From the IMG/VR virus record IMGVR_UViG_3300037468_000439, positions 1 to 27,556 of that record: DNA of 27,556 nt, one strand, 5' to 3'. The notes under the pieces are model-generated. The model worked only from the letters and a program-made list of their open reading frames with translations. It was not told where the DNA came from and did not search any database. This document shows, one piece after another, positions 21,507 through 27,556 of this stretch (its first letter is position 1; every line of letters starts with the position of its first letter). The position numbers and the translations under genes were made by a program. The stretch is from a virus.

Positions 21507-22124
21507 ATGAGCACATGGCGGGAAGACTCTGAAATAAATAGGGCGCGACTTGACGACGAGTGTGCCAAGATGCCTTCTCACTATGGCAAGTGGAGTAACT
21601 ATGAACAGTTGGCTTGTGCCAAGGAAGATCAAGCTGCTCATCAACTGATTGTTGCTGAAGATGCCCACAAGAAGACTATGGCAAAGGCACATCTTCAACT
21701 ACGTGGTTGGGCAACAGCAAAAATCAACAGAGAGCTTAAACAGGAGCTCGATGTGACCAAGCCGACTCTCAGTGAACAGATCTACAAAGACTTGACACTG
21801 CTCCATCCAGAAGTCAAAGAATCAGAGGACAAGCTCAACGAGGCAAGAGTTAATTTCATTGTGTCAAAGGCACATCGCCGAGAGATGCAAAGTGCCAGAT
21901 ACACCATGGACATCAAAGACAAGGCACTAAAGAAGCTGGTTGAAATTGGCGACCGAATGTTTGGAATGAGCGGCAGTTATCAACCGCGTGGTGGTAGTGG
22001 TGGTAGAACAGCCAGGTCAGCGACAGTTCCGGATGCGGTGGCGGCAGCGGTCAAAGAGCACCTGGCAGGAAAGGCAGCTGCCCCTGGTTCGCTGCAGAAA
22101 GCCAGCGGAAGGATCAAAGAATGA
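21507..22124 (+). CDS. helical protein, possible UvsY-like recombination mediator
   Basis: The product is 205 aa, ATG 21507 after TAGGAG. Residues 20-155 are almost entirely helical with the order H-Y-G-K-W-x-N-Y, a long helix, a W-A-T-A-K region, E-Q-I-Y-K-D-L, H-P-E-V-K-E-S-E-D-K-L and a long C-terminal helix. T4 UvsY has a comparable order (K-Y, long helix, Y-Y-x-G-K, D-x-D-x-x-L, long helix). A glycine-rich linker (about 155-170) and an alanine-rich tail follow. The gene stands before the ssDNA-binding protein and RecA, where a mediator would be expected. This is a suggestion from layout, not from firm similarity. Confidence 0.45.
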   Translation: MSTWREDSEINRARLDDECAKMPSHYGKWSNYEQLACAKEDQAAHQLIVAEDAHKKTMAKAHLQLRGWATAKINRELKQELDVTKPTLSEQIYKDLTLLHPEVKESEDKLNEARVNFIVSKAHRREMQSARYTMDIKDKALKKLVEIGDRMFGMSGSYQPRGGSGGRTARSATVPDAVAAAVKEHLAGKAAAPGSLQKASGRIKE

Positions 22125-22357
22125 ATACCAAAATGTCATCCGTTCTTGATATGGTACTTCAAATAGACACCAAAGAAGCTGTCACAAAAATGAAGATGGC
22201 TATCGCTGAGACCCATGTCGACCTGGCGAGAAGCATACTTGAGCACTTGCCTAACGAGCAAAGACTAAAAATTTTCGACTCAATCAGAAGAGGCTATTGC
22301 AAACATTGTGGAACCAAGGATCCTAAATATAAATGCCAATGCTGGAACGACGAATGA
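22121..22357 (+). CDS. small protein with C-terminal zinc knuckle
   Basis: The product is 78 aa, ATG 22121 overlapping the previous stop (ATGA). A helical body precedes a Y-C-K-H-C-G-T-K-D-P-K-Y-K-C-Q-C-W end with four cysteines that could bind zinc. It is overlapped at its stop by the next start. Function unknown. Confidence 0.6.
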   Translation: MNTKMSSVLDMVLQIDTKEAVTKMKMAIAETHVDLARSILEHLPNEQRLKIFDSIRRGYCKHCGTKDPKYKCQCWNDE

Positions 22358-22755
22358 CTCGCCACAACGACCTCATAAGTGTTTTTATATCAGTCGTCTT
22401 CTGGACAATCTTTGCCAGTTGTTCGACAACCAGTTCTCAACAAATGCTTGATAGCTACCAATACCGAGAATCGGTTCTCGTTAAAGCAGTTCCTGATTGG
22501 CGATTGAGTGGCTCCTGTGGTTGGGTTCTTTACTTCGATGGCTATGCGCCCATCTATATCACTCGCTATCAGCTTATCTTAAGCATTGACACAGCAGTTG
22601 AAAAGCCAAAAGGAAAATTCAAATCGGATGGAATTGTGATACAGTTAGATTGTCCCGATTGCTTTGTGACTATTTTATTCAAGTCAAATGAGCAGATTGA
22701 AAAATTCATTGACATGAGCGGAAGATATGGATATGGATATTGGCGATATCATTAA
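22354..22755 (+). CDS. predicted lipoprotein
   Basis: The product is 133 aa from ATG 22354, which overlaps the upstream stop; an in-frame ATG at 22333 is less likely. A hydrophobic N-terminal segment ends in I-F-A-S-C (C22), an acceptable though not ideal lipobox, followed by S-T-T-S-S. The mature part has aromatic strands and a C-P-D-C pair, ending Y-G-Y-G-Y-W-R-Y-H. It is probably exported and membrane-anchored. The next gene, a membrane protein, overlaps its end by 29 nt. Confidence 0.6.
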   Translation: MTRHNDLISVFISVVFWTIFASCSTTSSQQMLDSYQYRESVLVKAVPDWRLSGSCGWVLYFDGYAPIYITRYQLILSIDTAVEKPKGKFKSDGIVIQLDCPDCFVTILFKSNEQIEKFIDMSGRYGYGYWRYH

Positions 22756-22909
22756 ATATCTGATACTTTTCTTTGCTGGTACCTTTGCTGCTGGAACAAT
22801 TGTCTATGTTGTTGCTTATTGTTTTGTGAGAGGTGGAATTGCAGGATTTCTAAAATCAATAACAGAGCAACACAAACCAAAACAACCAACAACAAAAAGA
22901 GGAGAATGA
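22727..22909 (+). CDS. small single-pass membrane protein
   Basis: The product is 60 aa. ATG 22727 (or 22733) lies inside the end of the lipoprotein gene with GCGGAAG upstream. Residues about 9-35 are one long hydrophobic segment, followed by a basic, proline-rich tail (H-K-P-K-Q-P-T-T-K-R). The overlap with a lipoprotein gene recalls spanin pairs, but the order is reversed and the site is in a replication block, so this is not claimed. Confidence 0.55.
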   Translation: MDMDIGDIIKYLILFFAGTFAAGTIVYVVAYCFVRGGIAGFLKSITEQHKPKQPTTKRGE

Positions 22910-22913
22910 GATT

Positions 22914-23966
22914 ATGGCTGGATGGTCGTATCAACCACCGTCACAAGAAGTGATGAAGAAGCGCTCTGAGGAAAAACCAGGAGGTAGCTGGAAGGGAAAG
23001 GGATATCTTCACAACGAGATGTACAAGGCATATGTCAATCGGGAAGGCCAGAACAAGATCCGAATTGTCCCACCGTTAGAGAAGCTGGAGTGGTACGGGC
23101 TGGATGTTCAGATCCATCGCAACATCGGTCTCAACAAGGACATTTATCTCTGTCTGCGCGGCATGCGCTTGGCCGATAGCTGTCCGATCGATGAGATTCA
23201 GACGAAAGAGCTTTGGGACGAGGATCCAGACCTGGCAAAAACCTACTACCCCGAACGACGCTGTTTGATCTGGGTGATGGATCTTTTGCTTGAAGATCCA
23301 TCCAAGGAAATTTTCCTTTGGAGTGCGGCTGCTGGCACTGTTCATGAATTCCACGACGTGTGTCGCGATCCGGAGACTGGTCGATTTATTGACATCATGG
23401 ATCCAAAGACTGGCATTGCTCTGTTTTACCAGAAAGAAGGTAAAGGAATCAAGACAAAGTATAGTGCGATGCAGCTTGGCAAGTCAGCAATTCCGCTGAC
23501 TGAAGGTATTCTAAATAAACGTAAATTGTTTGCTGACCTTCTGGTGATTCCGACATATGAGGAAGTCAAAGAGGCGATGAATTTTTCTGCCAAGCCAACA
23601 TGGCAAGAAGAAAAGCCAGCTACAAAGTATGAGCCAGAGGTGGAGCAGGAAGAAGAGGCTGATGCTGGAACTAAGCTGGATGGTATGACAAGAGACCAGC
23701 TCAAGGGATTCAAAGTCCAACACAAGACAGAAATTAAAGAGCTTCAGTTTACCATTCAGTCAAAGTGGACAGACGATGAGCTTAAAAAGCAAGTTCTTGC
23801 AGCGCTCGCTAAGGCCAACCGCATGGACTTGGTTGCTGCTGATTCCGAAGCTGAGGCTGAGGCGCCATCAGCGCCAGCGACCGACGAGCGCGATGCGGTG
23901 ATCGAAGCAAAGCGCGAAGAAGTGCGTTCCAGATTGGCTGCCGCCATTGCTGGCAAGAAGAAATGA
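22914..23966 (+). CDS. gp32-like single-stranded DNA-binding protein
   Basis: The product is 350 aa, ATG 22914 with AGAGGAG upstream and an A/C-rich leader. Residues 45-60 carry K-I-R-I-V-P-P, and residues about 82-120 hold C-L-R-G, C-P-I-D and R-R-C-L-I-W, like the zinc-containing core of phage gp32-type proteins. An acidic stretch (about 235-255) and a helical C-terminal domain follow. The end is basic rather than acidic as in T4 gp32. It is the natural partner of the downstream RecA and the DnaE. The gp32 assignment rests on layout and context. Confidence 0.65.
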   Translation: MAGWSYQPPSQEVMKKRSEEKPGGSWKGKGYLHNEMYKAYVNREGQNKIRIVPPLEKLEWYGLDVQIHRNIGLNKDIYLCLRGMRLADSCPIDEIQTKELWDEDPDLAKTYYPERRCLIWVMDLLLEDPSKEIFLWSAAAGTVHEFHDVCRDPETGRFIDIMDPKTGIALFYQKEGKGIKTKYSAMQLGKSAIPLTEGILNKRKLFADLLVIPTYEEVKEAMNFSAKPTWQEEKPATKYEPEVEQEEEADAGTKLDGMTRDQLKGFKVQHKTEIKELQFTIQSKWTDDELKKQVLAALAKANRMDLVAADSEAEAEAPSAPATDERDAVIEAKREEVRSRLAAAIAGKKK

Positions 23967-23998
23967 CGCATGATTCATTTAAGTAAGGTGCAAACCAA

Positions 23999-25129
23999 AT
24001 GCCAAGAATAAGAGAGAATGAAGACCTGCCGCGTGTCGGAGAGGTGGCTGCTGAGATGGCAACATCACCTATTCCAGAGTGTGACCGGGTGGAATTCTTA
24101 AACACCGGATCGCTTGTTCTGAATCTGGCAGCCAGCTGTCGGGGATTGGATGGCGGCTGGGCACGCGGCAGGATTTTCAACATCGTCGGAGATGGAAGTA
24201 GCGGAAAAACATTGACCGCATTAGAAGTCATGGCCTATTGCTTCTATAAAATTATGACTCGCAAGACCGAACTGTTTCCAAAACCAAAGAAGTTGCGACT
24301 GATTTATTACAACGCTGAAAATGTCATGGACTTTCCAGTTGAGAACATGTATGGCAAGAAGTTCTATGATGCGGTGGAGTGGAGGCACTTCCAGTTTGTC
24401 GAGGACATGGGAGAGGATTTCTTCACGACAGTGATCCAGCCACACCGCGCTGGAGAAGTGGTGCTTGTTTTCGTTGACAGCTGGGACTCCATGAGAAGTA
24501 AAGTTGACTCTGCCAACTACGAGAAGAACCTAAAAAAGTCCGCCAAGGCAGCCGAAAAGGGCGATGAGGATAAAGCAAAAGGCTCCTACAATTTAGGAAA
24601 GCAAAAATATGGCAGCCAATATTTCTTTCCGCGCTGCTGCGCTGATATGCAAGGCCAGGATATCACCCTTGGAATTATAAGCCAGGTACGACAGAAGATC
24701 GGAATCACCTTTGGTGAGAAGCACTACCGTGCAGGTGGTGATGCTCTTAACTTCTACACCCACCAAGTTTGCTGGTTGGCCGAGCGCGAGAAGTTATTTC
24801 ACACCATCCAAAATCGTCGTCGGGACTATGGGATCAAGGTGCGAGCTAAGTTCAAGCGCAACAAGTGCGCCATTCCATTCCGCGATGCCGATTTCAACAT
24901 TGTTTTCAACTATGGAATTGAGGATGTTGAGTCAATGCTTCAATGGAGATATGGGCCTGACTTCAAAGGTGCCACCTGGCGCGGCAAGCCATGGCCAAGA
25001 GAAGGATTGATTGCTGAGATCAGAAAATCTTCTGCACTGTACCAGCAGATGGCAGAAGAGATCACTGCTGAGTGGCATGAGATTGAAGCAAAGTCAAATC
25101 CCATGCAAGGCCAGCACAAGTATGAATAG
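23999..25129 (+). CDS. recA: RecA/UvsX-type recombinase
   Basis: It promotes strand exchange and recombination-dependent replication. The product is 376 aa. Walker A is GDGSSGKT (64-71). Walker B is V-L-V-F-V-D-S (D160). The RecA core motif G-G-D-A-L-N-F-Y-T-H-Q and the K-R-N-K-C-A-I-P-F-R-D-A-D-F strand match the G-G-x-A-L-x-F-Y and N-K-x-A-P-P-F regions of RecA. An extra lysine/alanine-rich stretch (about 172-195) between core strands is longer than in bacterial RecA. ATG 23999 has AAGGTG upstream. It follows the ssDNA-binding gene by 32 nt. Confidence 0.92.
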   Translation: MPRIRENEDLPRVGEVAAEMATSPIPECDRVEFLNTGSLVLNLAASCRGLDGGWARGRIFNIVGDGSSGKTLTALEVMAYCFYKIMTRKTELFPKPKKLRLIYYNAENVMDFPVENMYGKKFYDAVEWRHFQFVEDMGEDFFTTVIQPHRAGEVVLVFVDSWDSMRSKVDSANYEKNLKKSAKAAEKGDEDKAKGSYNLGKQKYGSQYFFPRCCADMQGQDITLGIISQVRQKIGITFGEKHYRAGGDALNFYTHQVCWLAEREKLFHTIQNRRRDYGIKVRAKFKRNKCAIPFRDADFNIVFNYGIEDVESMLQWRYGPDFKGATWRGKPWPREGLIAEIRKSSALYQQMAEEITAEWHEIEAKSNPMQGQHKYE

Positions 25130-25331
25130 CTTTAGAAAAATCTTTAAAAAAATATGGTTGGTACTTGAATGGATTGGTCTAATTGGAATGGCTATGATTA
25201 GCTATGGCCTTTTTAAAAACTGGTTGGTGAATGACAGCGACGTCGATAGCTTCTTAGGTGGCATTGGATGGGCCTATGTATTTTTCCATCATGTTAAAAG
25301 CATTTTTAAAAAGACTTGGAAAAAAAGATGA
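25122..25331 (+). CDS. small two-pass membrane protein
   Basis: The product is 69 aa, ATG 25122 overlapping the end of recA. Basic ends flank two hydrophobic segments (about residues 11-30 and 42-58). It probably lies in the inner membrane with both ends in the cytoplasm. No family is recognised. It starts a run of short genes between recA and the FEN nuclease. Confidence 0.55.
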   Translation: MNSFRKIFKKIWLVLEWIGLIGMAMISYGLFKNWLVNDSDVDSFLGGIGWAYVFFHHVKSIFKKTWKKR

Positions 25332-25528
25332 AAACTACTATTTGCAAAAATGGCGACAAGCTTCATGGAATTACCCTTGTTATCACAGAAGAGGAACGGA
25401 AAAAATTATCGAGTTCGTTGTTCGATATCATGTTTACAAGATATTCTAACCATAAGAATGATCCCATTCTTAGAACTCTTTACAATGAAGTGACCGAATC
25501 AAGACCACTGTGTAAGGATGAAAAATGA
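25328..25528 (+). CDS. unknown 66-aa protein
   Basis: ATG 25328 overlaps the previous stop (ATGA). The product is mixed in charge with two cysteines and a central T-E-E-E-R-K-K-L helix. Nothing is recognised. The next gene starts within its stop codon. Confidence 0.5.
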   Translation: MKTTICKNGDKLHGITLVITEEERKKLSSSLFDIMFTRYSNHKNDPILRTLYNEVTESRPLCKDEK

Positions 25529-25752
25529 TCCTAATAAAACCAAAAGTAAACATAAAACTTCCGACATGCCCAATTTGTAAAGAAACAATAAGTATATATG
25601 ATAGAGCTGTTATTCATACAAGCGACAGGTTCTGTCCTAAAAAATTTATAGGTAAGTATATTCACAGCAAGTGTGCAATAGATAATGGAATAAATGTGCC
25701 GCCTGATGATAAAGAATTTTTCAAGGAGAAAATTCTTAAAAATGATAGATAA
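25525..25752 (+). CDS. small zinc-binding protein
   Basis: The product is 75 aa, ATG 25525 overlapping the upstream stop. It has C-P-I-C-K, then H and C in H-T-S-D-R-F-C, and H-S-K-C, consistent with a treble-clef or double zinc site. A+T content is higher here than in most of the window. Function unknown. It overlaps the FEN gene by 11 nt. Confidence 0.55.
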   Translation: MILIKPKVNIKLPTCPICKETISIYDRAVIHTSDRFCPKKFIGKYIHSKCAIDNGINVPPDDKEFFKEKILKNDR

Positions 25753-26608
25753 ATGCCATAAGCTGATGATACTTGACTGCAACGGGCTGGCCCATGCCCT
25801 GAAGCACTCCACCAAGAACCTAAGCTACCAAGGCCAGCGCACCGGCATTATGTTTGGCTTCATAAGGACACTGCTAAAACTACAAGAGATCATCAAAGCG
25901 GACAACTGGGTGTTCGCCTGGGACAGCAGCAAGGGCTACCTGCGCCAGAAGGAGTACCCGCTCTACAAGTCCAACCGCAAAGAGGAGAAAACCGAGGAAG
26001 AGAAGAAGTTGGATGAAATTTCCTATCCCCAATTCACACGGCTGAGGAGTTATATTATCAGAGAGATGGGCTTCAACAATGTGTTCTGCTTCGATGGCTT
26101 TGAATCCGATGACATCATGGCACTGGCAGCCTATTCAAAAAGCAGCCATGATTGTATCATCGTCACCCGAGATCGAGACATGTACCAATGCTTGAGTGAT
26201 AGAGTTAGCATCTTTGATCCAATCAAAGAGCAACCTTATACTGTCAGCGATCTTAGAGGTCAGTGGAACTGTGAGCCATATGAGTGGGCAGCTGCATTGT
26301 CAATTGCTGGATGTGGCACGGACAATGTCAAAGGCGTGGATGGAGTTGGAATGAAGACAGCCATAAAGCATCTTCATGGAAATTTAAAAGAGACTCACAA
26401 GGCTTACAACTCCATATTATCAAATGAGGAATTGATAACCAGAAATTTTGACTTGGTTTATCTTCCTCATCCAATGTGTCCATTTGTAGAGGTGAAGCTT
26501 GCCAACACTCCTACTAAAAATAGAATGATTGAGGTGGCAACTAAGCATGGGATGCGTAGCTTGACTTCGGTACAGTTTGTGTCAAGGTGGGAGGAGGCCT
26601 TCAAGTGA
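25742..26608 (+). CDS. T4 RNase H/FEN-type 5'-3' exonuclease
   Basis: This enzyme removes RNA primers and DNA flaps on the lagging strand. The product is 288 aa. It has the metal-binding acids in order: L-D-C-N (D12), A-W-D-S (D61), E-S-D-D (E121, D123, D124) and T-R-D-R-D (D144, D146). The helix-three-turn-helix region C-G-T-D-N-V-K-G-V-D-G-V-G-M-K-T has D194. L-Y-K-S-N-R (74-79) fits the arch. No polymerase is fused. ATG 25742 is chosen, with AAGGAG upstream; ATG 25766 is possible but would shorten the first strand. The stop overlaps a tiny downstream gene. Confidence 0.9.
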   Translation: MIDKCHKLMILDCNGLAHALKHSTKNLSYQGQRTGIMFGFIRTLLKLQEIIKADNWVFAWDSSKGYLRQKEYPLYKSNRKEEKTEEEKKLDEISYPQFTRLRSYIIREMGFNNVFCFDGFESDDIMALAAYSKSSHDCIIVTRDRDMYQCLSDRVSIFDPIKEQPYTVSDLRGQWNCEPYEWAAALSIAGCGTDNVKGVDGVGMKTAIKHLHGNLKETHKAYNSILSNEELITRNFDLVYLPHPMCPFVEVKLANTPTKNRMIEVATKHGMRSLTSVQFVSRWEEAFK

Positions 26609-26697
26609 TTTGGGAATCGCTTGTCGAAGAATGGCCAACTTGGCTTTTGATATTGGTTGTATCATTTTTATTCTTTTCGACAGTTGGGAGAAAATAA
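26605..26697 (+). CDS. 30-aa membrane peptide
   Basis: GTG 26605 overlaps the stop of the FEN gene and has GGAGGAGG at 26589-26596, an ideal binding site that no other start explains. The 30-residue product has an acidic amphipathic start, a tryptophan pair and a hydrophobic stretch (about 13-26) ending in G-R-K. Its stop TAA overlaps the next start (TAATG). The site, overlaps and transmembrane pattern together make it credible in spite of its size. Confidence 0.55.
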   Translation: MIWESLVEEWPTWLLILVVSFLFFSTVGRK

Positions 26698-27413
26698 TGA
26701 GCAAGAGCGGAAAGGGCAGTGGGTTTGAGCGAGACATCAGCAAGCAGTTGAGTCTGTGGTGGTCAGGTGGCGAGCGAGATGATCTGATGTGGCGAACCAG
26801 CCAGAGTGGCGGTCGCGCCACCCAGCGTGCCAAGCAAGCAGTTAGAACCAAGTATGGCTATGGCGATTTGACTTTCACTGATCCGATAGCAAAGCCGCTG
26901 TTTGACTTGTTGGTAATAAGTGCCAAGCGTGGCTACACCCATACCAGCCGACCACTTAGCAAAGAAATGCTTAATAACTTTTGCAACAAAGTAGGAAAGT
27001 CAGCTTCCTATCTTCGAAAAGAGACTTCTAAGCTATTCAGCAAGACAAAGAAGGCTGGCGGCATTGATCTGTTGGATTTTATCGACAGGCCAAAAAAGAA
27101 AAATGTTTTGGATTCTTGGATCAAAGAATGCTATCGTGACAGAGAACTGGCATCCGTTACCTATTGGCTTCTTATTTTCCGACGAGATGGAGCAGAGGCT
27201 TGTTGTGTGATGCCAGAAGAGTTTCACAAAGAACTGGCAAAAGATATCAGGATGACGATAAAAGAATTCGGAGCATGCTCTTTGACTTTCACAAACAGTA
27301 TTGGAAGTCAAAATAGGCTTGTCTCTCTGGCAGACTTTTTAAACTGGTGCAACCCAAAACATATAATCAATTTGGCAGAGCACTATAAGTCGCATTTTTA
27401 CAGAGTAGAGTAA
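26697..27413 (+). CDS. PD-(D/E)XK-type nuclease-like protein, key Glu replaced
   Basis: The product is 238 aa, ATG 26697 with GGGAG upstream. The N-terminal part has G-S-G-F-E-R-D-I-S, S-G-G-R-A-T-Q-R-A-K and Y-G-D-L-T-F-T-D-P-I. The C-terminal part has D-L-L-D-F and W-L-L-I-F-R-R-D. The order matches a family of phage PD-(D/E)XK nucleases I know, in which the next motif is E-L-K-R-G. Here it reads S-A-K-R-G, so the lysine is kept but the glutamate is serine. An insertion of about 35 residues follows. It may be inactive, or the acid may have moved. The in-frame ATG at 26577 lies in the FEN gene and is rejected. Confidence 0.65.
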   Translation: MSKSGKGSGFERDISKQLSLWWSGGERDDLMWRTSQSGGRATQRAKQAVRTKYGYGDLTFTDPIAKPLFDLLVISAKRGYTHTSRPLSKEMLNNFCNKVGKSASYLRKETSKLFSKTKKAGGIDLLDFIDRPKKKNVLDSWIKECYRDRELASVTYWLLIFRRDGAEACCVMPEEFHKELAKDIRMTIKEFGACSLTFTNSIGSQNRLVSLADFLNWCNPKHIINLAEHYKSHFYRVE

Positions 27414-27447
27414 AGGCTGGTGTGTCCGACATGGGAGGGGAAATAAA

Positions 27448-27556
27448 GTGGAACACTTCACGGCAGAAGAAATAGCAATCCTGTTAGGCCACGGCAAAGT
27501 AAAATGTTTAACTGGATACGTCCTCGCCAGCGAAGCCGAGGCGGAGATTGCACGGC
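27448..27556 (+). CDS. start of a gene cut by the right edge
   Basis: GTG 27448 follows GGGAGGGG by eight bases and opens a frame that runs to the end of the window. The 36 visible codons give an amphipathic start (E-E-I-A-I-L-L-G-H-G) and no recognisable motif. The ATG at 27431 gives only 14 codons and is rejected. Confidence 0.5.
   Translation, partial: MEHFTAEEIAILLGHGKVKCLTGYVLASEAEAEIAR

Noticed and set aside
22354-22909. Lipoprotein and membrane protein pair as spanins
   Set aside because: The gene order is opposite to the usual Rz/Rz1 layout, and no endolysin or holin is near.

Overview
The window looks like part of a large, lytic, double-stranded DNA bacteriophage genome. All credible genes (about 44) lie on the + strand. 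They are packed end to end with ATGA, GTGA or TAGTG stop-start overlaps and strong AGGAGG-type ribosome binding sites. The gene content is a phage replication and nucleotide-metabolism region: primase, DNA polymerase III alpha (DnaE), a UvsX/RecA-type recombinase, a gp32-like ssDNA-binding protein, a T4 RNase H/FEN-type 5' exonuclease, ThyX and a sigma-like factor, plus many small unknown proteins. I see no structural, lysis or integration genes and no tRNA. The host cannot be named. Two lipoprotein signal peptides and the Shine-Dalgarno sites suggest a Gram-negative bacterium (inference).

Layout. 1-2041: the tail of an upstream gene, a Cys4 microprotein, a small basic H1-like protein, a zinc-ribbon protein, a DUF4326 protein and a TOPRIM primase. 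2042-3172: 1.1 kb without a convincing gene. It holds an A+T-rich stretch, an attenuator-like hairpin pair with a T-rich tail, and about 700 nt of G+C-rich, highly foldable sequence that I propose is a large structured non-coding RNA. 3173-8613: a predicted DEDDh exonuclease, small unknown genes and a Ycf46-like AAA+ ATPase, with five copies of a two-hairpin RNA element between them. 8658-11698: a DUF1257-like pair, a DUF3150-like protein, a sigma-like factor and a lysine/alanine-rich histone-like protein. 11735-11835: a strong branched terminator. 11867-17428: FAD-dependent oxidoreductase, ThyX, lipoprotein, GT-B glycosyltransferase, HAD plus nucleotide-modification-type domain, and radical SAM enzyme. 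17439-27413: a DnaE fused to a family-4 uracil-DNA glycosylase, a possible UvsY-like mediator, ssDNA-binding protein, RecA, FEN nuclease and a PD-(D/E)XK-type nuclease, interleaved with small zinc-binding and membrane proteins.

How the parts fit. The right half encodes a replisome and recombination set: polymerase with built-in uracil excision, ssDNA-binding protein, recombinase and flap nuclease, with a possible separate proofreader at 3173. The 11.9-17.4 kb block has the enzyme mix expected of a nucleotide or DNA-base modification pathway (inference). The observations I rate highest are the DnaE-UDG fusion, the five-copy covarying RNA element, the candidate large ncRNA and the putative base-modification cassette.
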